Assembly (NCBI GenBank): GCA_945903555.1
Contig: CAMDOJ010000010.1
Location: 1-20,668, forward strand
Reading direction: 5' to 3'
Length of the DNA stretch: 20,668 nucleotides
Source: Chthoniobacter flavus
GTDB taxonomy: Bacteria; Verrucomicrobiota; Verrucomicrobiia; Chthoniobacterales; Terrimicrobiaceae
The position numbers and the translations under genes were made by a program. How positions within the stretch are numbered: the stretch's first letter is position 1; each line of letters begins with the position of its first letter. Shown in pieces: positions 5,587 through 14,270 of this stretch. Below the pieces are notes generated by a model, which worked only from the letters and a program-made list of their open reading frames with translations, was not told the origin of the DNA and did no database searches.

Positions 5587-6838
5587 AATTGTGGTTCACG
5601 GGGGGCATCGCTTGAGCGGCTCCGTCAAAATAAGCGGTTCAAAAAATTCCGCCCTTCCCATTCTCGCCGCCACTTTGTTGACGAGCGAGCCTTGCACGAT
5701 TTCACGCGTGCCTGACCTCAGCGATATCCACTACATGCTTACGATTCTCAGTGAGCTTGGGTGTGAGGTCGAGCGGGCTAGCGGAGTCGTAAAAATTCGC
5801 GCTGAAAAAATTCTTAGTCAGGCTCCTTATGATATTGTTCGCAAGATGCGTGCCTCGGTTTGCGTTCTTGGGCCGTTGCTGGGTAGGCAAGGTGAGGCGA
5901 CTGTTTCTCTTCCGGGTGGATGTGTGATCGGGGATCGTCCGATTGATTTACACCTTCGCGGATTCGAGGCGCTGGGGGCCGCTGTTCGTGTGTCTGGTGG
6001 GGACGTGAAGGTTTTGGCTCCGAAGCTGCGTGGGGCGACGATTTCTCTTCGTAGTAAATTCGGCTCGACTGTGCTCGGGACGGACAACGTCATGATGGCG
6101 GCTGTGCTGGCCGATGGTGTCACGATTATTGATGGGGCCGCGGAAGAGCCTGAAGTCGTCGATCTCGCCAATTTCCTAATCGCTATGGGGGCAAAAATTG
6201 ATGGTGCCGGAACGCGTAAAATTATCATTGAGGGGGTCAATGAACTTCACGGTGCAGAGCATGAAGTCATCCCTGACCGCATCGAGGCGGGAACTTTTTT
6301 GGCTGCTGCCGCAATTTCAGGTGATCATGTCCGACTGCTTCGAGTGAACCCGCTGCATTTGAAAGCGGTCATCGATCCCTTGATGGATGCGGGGTTTTTG
6401 ATTGATGTCAATGGAAGCGAAATTTCGATTCGGCCTGGACTCAAACGTCGCCCGCTCAAGCTTGATACTTTACCCTATCCCTCATTTCCGACGGACATGC
6501 AGGCTCAGATGTGTGCCCTGCTTGCAACGACGGAGGGGATCAGTGTCGTCACGGAAAATGTCTTCCCGCATCGATTCATGCACGTGGCGGAGCTTAAGCG
6601 CATGGGCGCCGATATTGATCTTCAGGGTGCCACTTTGGTGATCAAGGGAGTTCCTCAACTCAGTGGTGCGCCAGTGATGGCTAGCGACCTCCGTGCCTCT
6701 GCCGCTCTGGTTCTCGCGGGACTTCAGGCTGATGGTGTCACCGAAGTGAATCGCGTTTACCACATCGATCGAGGCTATGAATCGATCGATGAAAAACTCA
6801 ATGGTCTCGGCGCTCAAATCGAGCGCATGAAGGCCTAG
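5579..6838 (+). CDS. murA: UDP-N-acetylglucosamine 1-carboxyvinyltransferase
   Basis: MurA transfers enolpyruvate from PEP to UDP-GlcNAc, the first committed step of peptidoglycan synthesis in the cytoplasm. The ATG at 5579 gives 419 residues, the E. coli length, and puts key residues at nearly the E. coli positions: Lys22-Asn23 in GSKNSALP, the catalytic and fosfomycin-reactive Cys115 in LPGGCVIGDRP, Asp306 in YPSFPTDMQAQ and Arg398 in YHIDRGY. The open frame extends upstream to 5489, but that would run 90 nt through prmC and add an unrelated N-terminus. The start overlaps prmC by 8 nt (ATGGATAA). Cys115 predicts fosfomycin sensitivity at the target. Its presence implies a peptidoglycan wall, which is useful because some PVC relatives were once thought to lack one. 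Confidence 0.97.
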   Translation: MDKIVVHGGHRLSGSVKISGSKNSALPILAATLLTSEPCTISRVPDLSDIHYMLTILSELGCEVERASGVVKIRAEKILSQAPYDIVRKMRASVCVLGPLLGRQGEATVSLPGGCVIGDRPIDLHLRGFEALGAAVRVSGGDVKVLAPKLRGATISLRSKFGSTVLGTDNVMMAAVLADGVTIIDGAAEEPEVVDLANFLIAMGAKIDGAGTRKIIIEGVNELHGAEHEVIPDRIEAGTFLAAAAISGDHVRLLRVNPLHLKAVIDPLMDAGFLIDVNGSEISIRPGLKRRPLKLDTLPYPSFPTDMQAQMCALLATTEGISVVTENVFPHRFMHVAELKRMGADIDLQGATLVIKGVPQLSGAPVMASDLRASAALVLAGLQADGVTEVNRVYHIDRGYESIDEKLNGLGAQIERMKA

Positions 6839-6847
6839 GTCGCAATC

Positions 6848-6871
6848 CCTGCCCGTATTTCCTCGGGCAGG
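6848..6871. terminator. Hairpin between convergent murA and alaS
   Basis: CCTGCCCG (6848-6855) pairs perfectly with CGGGCAGG (6864-6871) around an 8-nt loop, in the 50-nt gap between the two stop codons. There is no T-run on either side, so it is a weak or factor-assisted terminator at best, though its position suits shared termination. Confidence 0.45.
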
Positions 6872-6888
6872 TGGCGCACTTCAGTTAA

Positions 6889-9609
6889 TCAACCCAAAAG
6901 GGACTTCGCTTTCTCTAAGGCCTCGGCGATTTTGGAGGCGTCTTTGCCTCCGCCACGGGCCGAGTCGGGACGCCCACCACCTTTTCCCCCAACGATCGGG
7001 GCGATGGTTTGGATGATTTTTCCTGCTTGGATTTGGGATGTGTATTGCGGTGATACAGTGGCCACGAGTGAAACTGCCGAATGGGCAGATCCAGCGAGGA
7101 CAACGACGCCTTCGAAAAAACCTTTAAGGGCATCGGCGATCGCTTGAAGTTCGTCACCTTCAGCCGATCCCAGATCTTTGCACAGGATGGGGGTGGTGGA
7201 GATGGTCTTTGCTTCCACGATCAGTTCACGGGCGCGAGTTGTCGCTTCGCGAATCCGGGCGGCCTTGAGAGCTTTTTCCAATTCCTTTTGTTGAATCAGA
7301 ATCGATTCAATCTTTCTCTCGATCTCGGCGGCGGGGCAGTTGATTTGCGAAGCAATATTTTGCAGGCGATGCGAATCTTGAATGGCCAGAGTAGCGGCCT
7401 CCAATCCGGCTATGGCCTCGATGCGACGAACGCCGGCGGCGATGGCGGATTCTCCGAGGATGCGGAAAAGTCCAATCTCTCCAGTGGAGGTGCAATGGGT
7501 GCCTGCACACAGTTCCATTGAATATCCGTCGAGGTTTCCCGTGCCGCCGATTTGGACGACGCGGACGGTCTCACCATATTTATCGCCAAAAAATTGCATG
7601 ATGTCTGAACGACCACGCACATCGGCATAGGGAACTTCCGTCCAAGTGACTTTGGTGTTTTCGAGGATGCGCTCATTCACTAGGTGTTCGATCTCGCGGA
7701 CCTGTTCTGGAGTGAGAGCTGCGCTATTAAAATCAAATGTCAGTTTGTCTGGAGCCACCGAGGAACCTTTTTGCGTAGCATCGGGTGAGACGACCTCGTG
7801 TAGAGCCCAGTGAAGCAGGTGGGTGACTGTGTGGTGGCGCTGGATCGCATCGCGGCGGGGTTTGTCCACGGTGATTTTCACCTCACTGCCGACCGCTGGG
7901 GCATCAGTGGAATCGAGGATGTGGAGCCATGTGTTGCCGATCTTTTGGGTGTTGGAAATGGTCCAGAGTTGGCCACTGCCGGTGAGGGTGGCGGTATCCC
8001 CGACCTGTCCACCCATTTCCGCATAGCAAGTCGTCGCGTCCAAGATGACGGCTGTTTTCTCCTTGATCGAAAGAACCTCTAACACTTTGGCCCCTGTGAC
8101 CAAGTCGTCATATCCCGCAAACTGGGTCGGTGTTGTGGTCTCAATCTCCGAGAGTGTGATGATGGTTTTTTTCTGAGCCGCGCGTGCACGTGTGCGTTGG
8201 CTTTCCATCAGAGTCTCAAATCCGGGGTTGTCCACAGTGAGACCGAGTTCTCGAGCCATGAGCTCCGTGAGGTCCAGCGGGAAGCCTTGTTCATCGTAGA
8301 GACGGAAGGCAAACGCGCCTGATATTTGTGCCCCTGCAGCGAGTGTGGAAGCTTCCAAGTTGAAAAGTTCGATGCCTTTGTCGAGGGTACGATTGAAGGC
8401 TTCTTCTTCGCGTCGCAAGACTTCCTCGACATGCTTTTGGCGGTTTCGGATCTCGGGAAATACATCGCCCATCGTCCTAGCTAGCACATCGACAAGTCGG
8501 AAGAAAAACGGCTCTGTGAGTCCCAGTGTGCGACCATAACGCACGGCACGTCGAAGGATGCGGCGGAGAACGTAGTTTCTATCTGTATTTCCGGGTTGGA
8601 TTCCGTCCGCTACGGCGAAGGAAAGGGTACGAATGTGGTCTGCGATCACACGGAAAGCGACATCCGTCGCAAATTGCTCCGGCAAGGTGGTGAGTTGAAC
8701 GCCGGCTTCAGGCAGGGTGGCGCCGTATGTCTTGCCGGTCAGCTTTTCCAACTCATCAAAAATCGGGCGGAAAATATCGGTCTCGTAGTTCGAGATGTGA
8801 GCATTGGCAAAGTCCGTGAGGCCCTTGGTGCCTTGGATGATCGATGTCACTCGCTCAAATCCCATCCCGGTGTCCACATGACGAGCAGGAAGTGGGGTGA
8901 ACGATCCGTCGGGATTAGCGTTGAATTGGATGAAAACGAGATTCCAAATTTCGATGCATTTGGCCGATCCCATGTTGACGAGCGCGCCGGCGGTGTCGCC
9001 ATTCGGTGTGAGATCCACATGGAGTTCCGAGCAGGGGCCACAGGGTCCCGTGTCACCCATCATCCAGAAATTGTCTTTTTTGTTGCCGTTGACGATGTGC
9101 TTGTTTGGATCGAGAGCGACCGAGCGGAATTTCTCAGCCCAGATATCCCATGCTTCGGTGTCACGGGAGGCTGGGTCACCCTCAGTCGGATTGTAGATGG
9201 TCGCGTAGAGGCGCTCAGGCGGAAACTTCCATCTTCCCACAACCAATTCCCATGCCCACTCGATCGCTTCCTTTTTGAAGTAATCTCCGAACGACCAGTT
9301 CCCAAGCATTTCAAAAAAGGTGTGATGGTAGGTATCTAGACCGACATCATCCAGGTCGTTGTGTTTGCCTCCGGCGCGAATGCATTTCTGGGTATCGGCG
9401 GCGCGTTGATCGGATGCCGCTAAAGCGCCTGCCCATTTGGTGACGTCTGGGGATTTTTGCCCGAGAAAGAAGGGAACAAACTGGTTCATCCCTGCGTTTG
9501 TGAAAAGGAGGTTGGGGGAGTCGGGCATCAAGCTCGATGATGGAACAAGGGTGTGGCTCTTCTCGTGGAAGAAATCGAGGAACGACTGGCGGATTTGTGC
9601 GGATGTCAT
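6889..9609 (-). CDS. alaS: Alanyl-tRNA synthetase
   Basis: AlaRS charges tRNA-Ala, recognising its G3-U70 pair, and hydrolyses mischarged Ser- and Gly-tRNA-Ala. The 906-residue protein has all four parts. The class II catalytic domain has motif 1 around LLFTNAGMNQFVPFF, motif 2 around HHTFFEMLGNWSFGDYF, and motif 3 near GMGFERV. A tRNA-recognition domain includes DHIRTLSFAVADG. The editing domain keeps its zinc ligands, His593-xxx-His597 in HHTVTH and Cys701-xxx-His705 in CAGTH. The C-Ala domain ends with GGKGGGRPDSARGGG. Proofreading should therefore work. It lies 52 nt after the DUF4340 gene on the same strand with no clear terminator between, so it may be the last gene of that operon. There is no Shine-Dalgarno sequence before the ATG. 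Confidence 0.98.
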   Translation of the reverse strand: MTSAQIRQSFLDFFHEKSHTLVPSSSLMPDSPNLLFTNAGMNQFVPFFLGQKSPDVTKWAGALAASDQRAADTQKCIRAGGKHNDLDDVGLDTYHHTFFEMLGNWSFGDYFKKEAIEWAWELVVGRWKFPPERLYATIYNPTEGDPASRDTEAWDIWAEKFRSVALDPNKHIVNGNKKDNFWMMGDTGPCGPCSELHVDLTPNGDTAGALVNMGSAKCIEIWNLVFIQFNANPDGSFTPLPARHVDTGMGFERVTSIIQGTKGLTDFANAHISNYETDIFRPIFDELEKLTGKTYGATLPEAGVQLTTLPEQFATDVAFRVIADHIRTLSFAVADGIQPGNTDRNYVLRRILRRAVRYGRTLGLTEPFFFRLVDVLARTMGDVFPEIRNRQKHVEEVLRREEEAFNRTLDKGIELFNLEASTLAAGAQISGAFAFRLYDEQGFPLDLTELMARELGLTVDNPGFETLMESQRTRARAAQKKTIITLSEIETTTPTQFAGYDDLVTGAKVLEVLSIKEKTAVILDATTCYAEMGGQVGDTATLTGSGQLWTISNTQKIGNTWLHILDSTDAPAVGSEVKITVDKPRRDAIQRHHTVTHLLHWALHEVVSPDATQKGSSVAPDKLTFDFNSAALTPEQVREIEHLVNERILENTKVTWTEVPYADVRGRSDIMQFFGDKYGETVRVVQIGGTGNLDGYSMELCAGTHCTSTGEIGLFRILGESAIAAGVRRIEAIAGLEAATLAIQDSHRLQNIASQINCPAAEIERKIESILIQQKELEKALKAARIREATTRARELIVEAKTISTTPILCKDLGSAEGDELQAIADALKGFFEGVVVLAGSAHSAVSLVATVSPQYTSQIQAGKIIQTIAPIVGGKGGGRPDSARGGGKDASKIAEALEKAKSLLG

Positions 9610-9626
9610 AAAAAAATCAGTTGGTG

Positions 9627-9655
9627 AGAAAACCCGAGATCGCAGCGATTGACAA
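9627..9655 (-). promoter_or_regulatory. Weak candidate alaS promoter with small palindrome
   Basis: On the minus strand TTGTCA (9650-9655, five of six -35 matches) is followed 17 nt later by TTTTCT (9627-9632), a poor -10. An 11-nt palindrome, ATCGCAGCGAT (9639-9649), fills part of the spacer. The weak -10 means alaS could equally be transcribed from the operon upstream. Confidence 0.2.
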
Positions 9656-9661
9656 CCCTCT

Positions 9662-10993
9662 TTAGGGGGCAGTGAGAGCTTTGAGGATTGAGGATGGGAC
9701 TACGAATATTTCAGGGGAACTGGTGATATGGATAGGAACAGAACCGTCAGGAAGGGGGGCAGCGATGGCAAGATCGAGCACGACTTGTTCTCCAGCGGGA
9801 GATTCAGGCGTATTTTCCGAAACAACCGAAAGAAAGGTCAACCGATGGAGGGGGGTGTTGAGGTGATGCTGGTCCAGTTCCGTAGGAGTGGCTGGTAGAA
9901 AGGAGATCACTTTGGTGGCTTTGAGGATATGAGCAAGTTCGTTGATCGATTGCGAGTCGCCGCCTTCGTTGCCGCTTGAGCGCTTGATCTCGCGTTGGAC
10001 ACCAGCGTTGCTGATACGAACCAAGTCAATAAGGTCTGGATTGAGGTGCGCTGTGGAGCGATCACGGAGTTCGGTGATGTCGGTGGTAAGAAATTCTAGG
10101 TTCTTATCCAGAATCCGGCATTCAATATGACGCGGTTCGATACGGGTGAAGTAACCCCCGTTCGGTGAGGGTTGTCCTATGGTAATGGTCGATGGTTCGG
10201 TGTCGCCTTCTTGGTAAAGGCTGATATGGGCTTTCTCCCCTGCCGTGCCTGTCAGGAGTGGATCTGTGGTGGGATTGTTTACAAATTCCTTGAGTCGCAG
10301 CCGGAGGATTTGATCCGCCAACTTGGCCACGGCGGATTCGTCGGCGGGAGTATTGATGGGCTTAACGATCCGCCATCCTGACGGGGAGCGATCCAATTCT
10401 AGGGTGGTGTTTGAGCGGCGGATTTCGAGTCGATTGAGTCTCGATGGGTCGATCGTTGTTAGGCGTCGGTCTCGAAAGCTCGAGGGTGGCTCCATGATGA
10501 GTTGAACAAGATCGGTGGGAATCAAAAAAACAGTCTTGGAGTCTTTAAAGGAAACGTAGTGGCGCGTGCCGTCGGCGCTACTCTTGCCGACAAGAAGCGA
10601 CGGGCCTTTATCCCCTTTGAAGTCGATCTGGAGACTGCTTTTCAAGACTCCGTATTCGGTGAGGGCCGAGTCATCTCGGATTTCGTTGGTATCGATGCGG
10701 TCGAGAACGAGTGCGCCTAGAGCGGACTGGAAGAGTTGCTTCATGGCCTCTGGTGCGGCGATGTCCTCCGTCTCGGTCGCAACCACCCATTCCGAATCGG
10801 CTCTTTTTAATAGAAAAGATAGGTCTCCATTTTTGATTATGATGCTGGTGATCTGGCTAGGTTCGAACGTGAATAGAGGTGAGCCAGCAACTTTCAACCT
10901 CGCGTCCGAAAGGCGCCATTTTGCAGTGGTCGCGACAAAAATAATCAGGCCAGTCGCAACCAGTAGAAGGAGTGCCGTGGCCAACTTGTTCAC
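9662..10993 (-). CDS. DUF4340-family protein of the GldG-type ABC operon
   Basis: I assign this 443-residue protein to the DUF4340 family by its architecture and its place after a GldG-like gene; its biochemical role is unknown. One N-terminal membrane helix (about residues 4-22, KLATALLLLVATGLIIFVAT) anchors a long soluble part on the far side of the membrane, made of repeated beta-rich units. Repeats of the type 'Gly-x-Trp-x-Val/Ile' are visible (SEWVVATE, SGWRIVKP). I chose the GTG at 10993: it overlaps the TGA of the upstream gene as GTGA and has GGAGG (11002-11006) 8 nt before it. The longer frame to 11170 would run through the upstream gene and destroy this arrangement. It is probably a structural partner of the ABC complex. 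Confidence 0.8.
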   Translation of the reverse strand: MNKLATALLLLVATGLIIFVATTAKWRLSDARLKVAGSPLFTFEPSQITSIIIKNGDLSFLLKRADSEWVVATETEDIAAPEAMKQLFQSALGALVLDRIDTNEIRDDSALTEYGVLKSSLQIDFKGDKGPSLLVGKSSADGTRHYVSFKDSKTVFLIPTDLVQLIMEPPSSFRDRRLTTIDPSRLNRLEIRRSNTTLELDRSPSGWRIVKPINTPADESAVAKLADQILRLRLKEFVNNPTTDPLLTGTAGEKAHISLYQEGDTEPSTITIGQPSPNGGYFTRIEPRHIECRILDKNLEFLTTDITELRDRSTAHLNPDLIDLVRISNAGVQREIKRSSGNEGGDSQSINELAHILKATKVISFLPATPTELDQHHLNTPLHRLTFLSVVSENTPESPAGEQVVLDLAIAAPLPDGSVPIHITSSPEIFVVPSSILKALTAP

Positions 10994-12459
10994 GACCTGC
11001 GCCTCCACCACACTATCAAGCCCAGCAACGCGGCAGCTGCGGGCATGGTGACCATGACGACAAGAGCGAGTTGAGAAAGTTGAAGATCGGTGATTTGAAG
11101 AGAAAAGCGAGTCGTGTTTTTTGCTGTGATGCCACTGAGATTCCCTTGGTCGATCAGGTAGTGGATGCACCCAATAAGGAGGTCCAGACCGGGTTGAGAG
11201 ATCGAAGTGTTGTAGGCAAACTGAGACGAGCCGACGACAATGAGTCGCGAAGTATGGACATTCAGGCGGTCATCTTCAACGCCGTCCCGATCGGCTAGGG
11301 CGGCGATGATGACCGGTTGGCCATTGTCGATGCCGTCGTCATAGCGCACTCCTTCCGCTTGGTTTGGGGTATAGGAAGTTTCACCCCAGAATTCTTCAGC
11401 AGCTTGAGTGAGCGGGCGAATCTGGATTTTTTCTTTTTGAGCGAGATCTTTGTCGAATGCTAGGGACTGGGTTCCGCCAGGGAATAGGATATTGACGCCC
11501 TGAAGCCGACGGGTGATTTCCGCATTTTTTAAAACCTCTGCGGTGACGTCGCGAAGGATGCCCATTGCAAAGGGGAGTTTAATGAGGCGAAGGACTCGAT
11601 CGTCTTGAGGCAAAATACCGTTTGCGGCCAATAGGGAGTGTAGGCGGGGTGTTGAAGCATCGGGATCCAATAAAACCAGCATCTTGCCTTTTGAATGTAG
11701 CCAAGAAGCAAGGATGGCGGCTTCACGTTCATCCAAGTCCGACTGTGGAGAGGCGATGACAATAGCGGCAGCATCATCGGGGATCTTGTCCATGGAAGAG
11801 AGTGAAATTGGTATGCAGGTCGCATTCTGGCGATGAATGGCATCGATCCAAGTGGATAGGTCGCCGCTGATATCAGGGGTGGGTTCCCCATGCCCTTGGA
11901 GGAAATAGATGTTTTGGCTGCCAGGTTTGAGGAGGCTCAAGAGGCCGCTGGTGAGAATCTGTTCACCACGGAATGCTAGAAGAATGGGAGATTCCCCTTG
12001 GGCAAGGGGAGAAAAATCAAACTCTCCCATTTCAGCCAAATTCACCAAGCGCTGCCGCCCATCGTAGTCAATGATGGCGATGTTATCGAGGTTTGTGAGG
12101 TTGTATTTCGTTTGGATGGCCTGAATCCTGGTAGGGTTGCGGGTCGGATCCACGTATTCCACAACTAGGCCTTGGCGTTTGTGGAATAGGATTTCTTTCA
12201 TCAGGCTCCGGACGTCGCCGAGGATTTGGGAAACGGGAGAAAGAAAAGACGGCGAGGAAACAACGGTGATGGTGAGTGGTTTCTTAAATTCACTCAGGAT
12301 GACTTTTGTTTGTTCAGCGAGAGTAAACTTTTGGGATCGGGAGTAGTCGCGGCGCTCGTAATGAGAAAATCCTAGGTAGTTGACGAGCGCGTAAATGACG
12401 ACAACTGCGAGGAGTTGGAGGCCTATGCTGATTTTGATGCCAATGCGTCCTGGTGTCAT
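10990..12459 (-). CDS. GldG-family ABC transporter auxiliary protein
   Basis: This 489-residue protein resembles the GldG/ABC-transport auxiliary family. It has an N-terminal membrane helix (about 9-30), a large extracytoplasmic domain, and a C-terminal helix (about 462-484) ending WWRRRS. The GldG-like hallmark is visible: YFLQGHGEPTPDIS with GHGE at 189-192, in a fold thought to resemble a degenerate ThuA/amidotransferase domain. A polar first part carries the typical ERRDYSRSQKFTLAEQT after the helix. The ATG at 12459 overlaps the permease stop as ATGA; a TTG 9 nt upstream is less likely. In Flavobacterium the relatives GldA, GldF and GldG are needed for gliding, but homologues are widespread in non-gliders, so the name does not imply motility. 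The substrate is unknown. Confidence 0.85.
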   Translation of the reverse strand: MTPGRIGIKISIGLQLLAVVVIYALVNYLGFSHYERRDYSRSQKFTLAEQTKVILSEFKKPLTITVVSSPSFLSPVSQILGDVRSLMKEILFHKRQGLVVEYVDPTRNPTRIQAIQTKYNLTNLDNIAIIDYDGRQRLVNLAEMGEFDFSPLAQGESPILLAFRGEQILTSGLLSLLKPGSQNIYFLQGHGEPTPDISGDLSTWIDAIHRQNATCIPISLSSMDKIPDDAAAIVIASPQSDLDEREAAILASWLHSKGKMLVLLDPDASTPRLHSLLAANGILPQDDRVLRLIKLPFAMGILRDVTAEVLKNAEITRRLQGVNILFPGGTQSLAFDKDLAQKEKIQIRPLTQAAEEFWGETSYTPNQAEGVRYDDGIDNGQPVIIAALADRDGVEDDRLNVHTSRLIVVGSSQFAYNTSISQPGLDLLIGCIHYLIDQGNLSGITAKNTTRFSLQITDLQLSQLALVVMVTMPAAAALLGLIVWWRRRS

Positions 12460-13241
12460 GATTTCCAACGGCGGTATTGAAAGACGTGAAGTGTGGCGAA
12501 GAGCACCAATAGGGTGGAGCTGATGTAAAAAACAACTGGTCGAGAATCCACAATGCCACGTGAAAAATCCATCATGTGTTCGATGGGCGAAAAGTAATAG
12601 GTGATATCTCTGAGGAAATCGCTACTGGCTGGCATGATGAAGGAGAGGAGTCCGAGAAAAAATAAAGCTAGGATCGCGGCAAATGAGATCATTGCGGCAA
12701 CGATTTGATTGTCCGTGAGTGCTGAAGCTAAGCAACCGATCGCGGTATAGAGCATGCCCATCAAGATCAGCATCGAGTAGGCGCCAAGGAAAACCCCTAT
12801 GTAAGCCCCTATGTAGGCTCCGGTGTAGCTTGTTCCTCCAGCGCTCAATCCAGTGACCAATTGGAATGTGACAAAATAGAGAAGGCTGGGGACCCACAGA
12901 ACGAGGTAGAAGAAAAGTGCGCCTGCGTATTTGGCCAGTACCACCTGAGAGTCACGCACTGGCGCGGTCATGAGTGTTTCGATCGTGCCCATTTTAGATT
13001 CTTCGGCAAAGACACGCATGGTCGTAAAGGGAAAGACCAACAAGAAGGGAAACCAGAAATACATCGTATTAAAGAAGGCTTCAACCACGGTGGTGGTTCC
13101 CCGTGCATTGTTGAGCATCGTGATTCCTGCGTGAAAGTTGAAGCCCGTTATCACCAAAAAAAAGAACAGAACGATGTAGGCAATCGGTTGGTGGAAAGTT
13201 GAAGCCACTTCACGGCGAAAAAGAATAAAAAATCGGACCAT
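12456..13241 (-). CDS. ABC-2 type permease, GldF-like
   Basis: This is a 261-residue integral membrane subunit of an ABC-2 exporter. About six membrane segments are visible, the first at about residues 20-40 (IAYIVLFFFLVITGF) and the last at about 235-255. The conserved ABC-2 stretch EESKMGTIETLMTAPV follows the second segment and is typical of GldF-like permeases, as is ALTDNQIVAAMISF. The ATG at 13241 is preceded by GGAGGA (13251-13256) with 9-nt spacing, and lies 2 nt after the ATPase stop. An upstream frame to 13325 exists only inside the ATPase gene. It should pair with the ATPase encoded just before it and the two GldG/DUF4340 proteins after it. A 12-bp tandem repeat encodes the doubled AYIG in the fourth segment. 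Confidence 0.92.
   Translation of the reverse strand: MVRFFILFRREVASTFHQPIAYIVLFFFLVITGFNFHAGITMLNNARGTTTVVEAFFNTMYFWFPFLLVFPFTTMRVFAEESKMGTIETLMTAPVRDSQVVLAKYAGALFFYLVLWVPSLLYFVTFQLVTGLSAGGTSYTGAYIGAYIGVFLGAYSMLILMGMLYTAIGCLASALTDNQIVAAMISFAAILALFFLGLLSFIMPASSDFLRDITYYFSPIEHMMDFSRGIVDSRPVVFYISSTLLVLFATLHVFQYRRWKS
12794..12817 (-). repeat. 12-bp tandem repeat inside the permease gene
   Basis: CCCCTATGTAAG (12794-12805) is followed directly by CCCCTATGTAGG (12806-12817), 11 of 12 identical. On the coding strand they encode the duplicated AYIG of TGAYIGAYIGVF in a membrane segment. It is probably an in-frame slippage product. Confidence 0.75.
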
Positions 13242-13243
13242 AT

Positions 13244-14182
13244 TTAGATTTCCTCCCCGTTGGTGACTTCTGCAAAAACTTGTTCTAGAGTGATCGGTGG
13301 ACGACTCAACTCGCGAACAGGCCAACTTTTCTCAACGGCAAATTGAAAAATGGTCTCTCTTGGATCATGCCCCGGTGTGCACTGGATCTTGAAGATCGAC
13401 CAAGGGCCGTCTGTCCGGATGCTTACAGTTTGGACGCCTTCTAGTTTACGCAGATCCGATGCCGCAGCGCGGGCGTCCGGCACACGGGCATCGAGTAAAA
13501 CCTGCGCCTCCTGCCCGAGACGTGCACGCAGATTTTGGGGGGTATCGAGCGCTTCGATCCGGCCCTTGTTGATGATGATCACTCTGGAGCAAAGCATCTC
13601 AACTTCGGGGAGGATGTGAGTTGATATAAGAATCGTGTGGTGTCGGCGAAGGTTGCGGATCAAGTCTCTCACGAGTCGGATCTGGTTTGGATCGAGACCG
13701 ATGGTGGGCTCGTCGAGGATAAGAAGATCCGGTTCGTGGACCATCGCGTCGGCGAGTCCGACCCGCTGGCGGTATCCTTTGGAGAGGCGGGAGATCAATT
13801 TTTTTTCGACATCCTCAAGGCCGCAAAGCTCGAGCACATCGCTGATGCGTTCTCGCAAACGGCGACGCGGAACTCCCTTCAATGCCCCACGATAGCGGAG
13901 GAATTCACTGACTCTCATGTCGGTATACATTGGGACATTTTCCGGCATGTAGCCGATGTGTTCCCGCGCGCGGAGGGAATCGGTGAAAACGTCGTATCCC
14001 GCAACCTCTGCATGGCCTGAGGTGGGGGGGAGAAAACCGGCGAGCATTTTCATCGTTGTGCTCTTGCCTGCTCCGTTTGGGCCGAGGAATCCCACGATCT
14101 CTCCTTTTTGGACTTCAAAACTGATGCCGTCTACAGCCGTGGTGGCGCCAAATTTTTTCGTCAGATTTTCTACCTTAACCAT
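13244..14182 (-). CDS. ABC transporter ATPase subunit, GldA-like
   Basis: This 312-residue cytoplasmic ATPase should drive the permease encoded downstream. All ABC motifs are present: Walker A GPNGAGKST (34-42), signature LSKGY (133-137), Walker B LLILDEP (153-159), D-loop GLD (162-164) and H-loop His189 in LISTHI. After about residue 210 a C-terminal domain of roughly 100 residues follows, as in GldA and other ABC-2 ATPases, ending ITLEQVFAEVTNGEEI. The ATG at 14182 begins MVKVENLTKKFG, where family members start, and has GAGGA 4 nt upstream. An in-frame extension to 14371 lacks family sequence and runs through a likely promoter. It is the first gene of a four-gene block (ATPase, permease, GldG, DUF4340) with almost no spacing, possibly continuing into alaS. 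Confidence 0.95.
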   Translation of the reverse strand: MVKVENLTKKFGATTAVDGISFEVQKGEIVGFLGPNGAGKSTTMKMLAGFLPPTSGHAEVAGYDVFTDSLRAREHIGYMPENVPMYTDMRVSEFLRYRGALKGVPRRRLRERISDVLELCGLEDVEKKLISRLSKGYRQRVGLADAMVHEPDLLILDEPTIGLDPNQIRLVRDLIRNLRRHHTILISTHILPEVEMLCSRVIIINKGRIEALDTPQNLRARLGQEAQVLLDARVPDARAAASDLRKLEGVQTVSIRTDGPWSIFKIQCTPGHDPRETIFQFAVEKSWPVRELSRPPITLEQVFAEVTNGEEI

Positions 14183-14270
14183 GAAGTCCTCACTTTTAAA
14201 CGGACTTTGCCGTTTGGGGAAGAAAAAGGGTAATGATCTGCCCGAGAAACCCGAATTTGTTTTGGAATGG

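Noticed and set aside
8596..9339. 247-codon frame antisense to alaS
   Set aside because: It is the shadow of conserved AlaRS sequence, with no ribosome-binding site and no recognisable product.
10994..11170. 59-codon extension of the DUF4340 protein
   Set aside because: It runs through the end of the GldG-like gene. The GTG at 10993 has GGAGG at 8 nt and a GTGA overlap, with a membrane helix directly after it.
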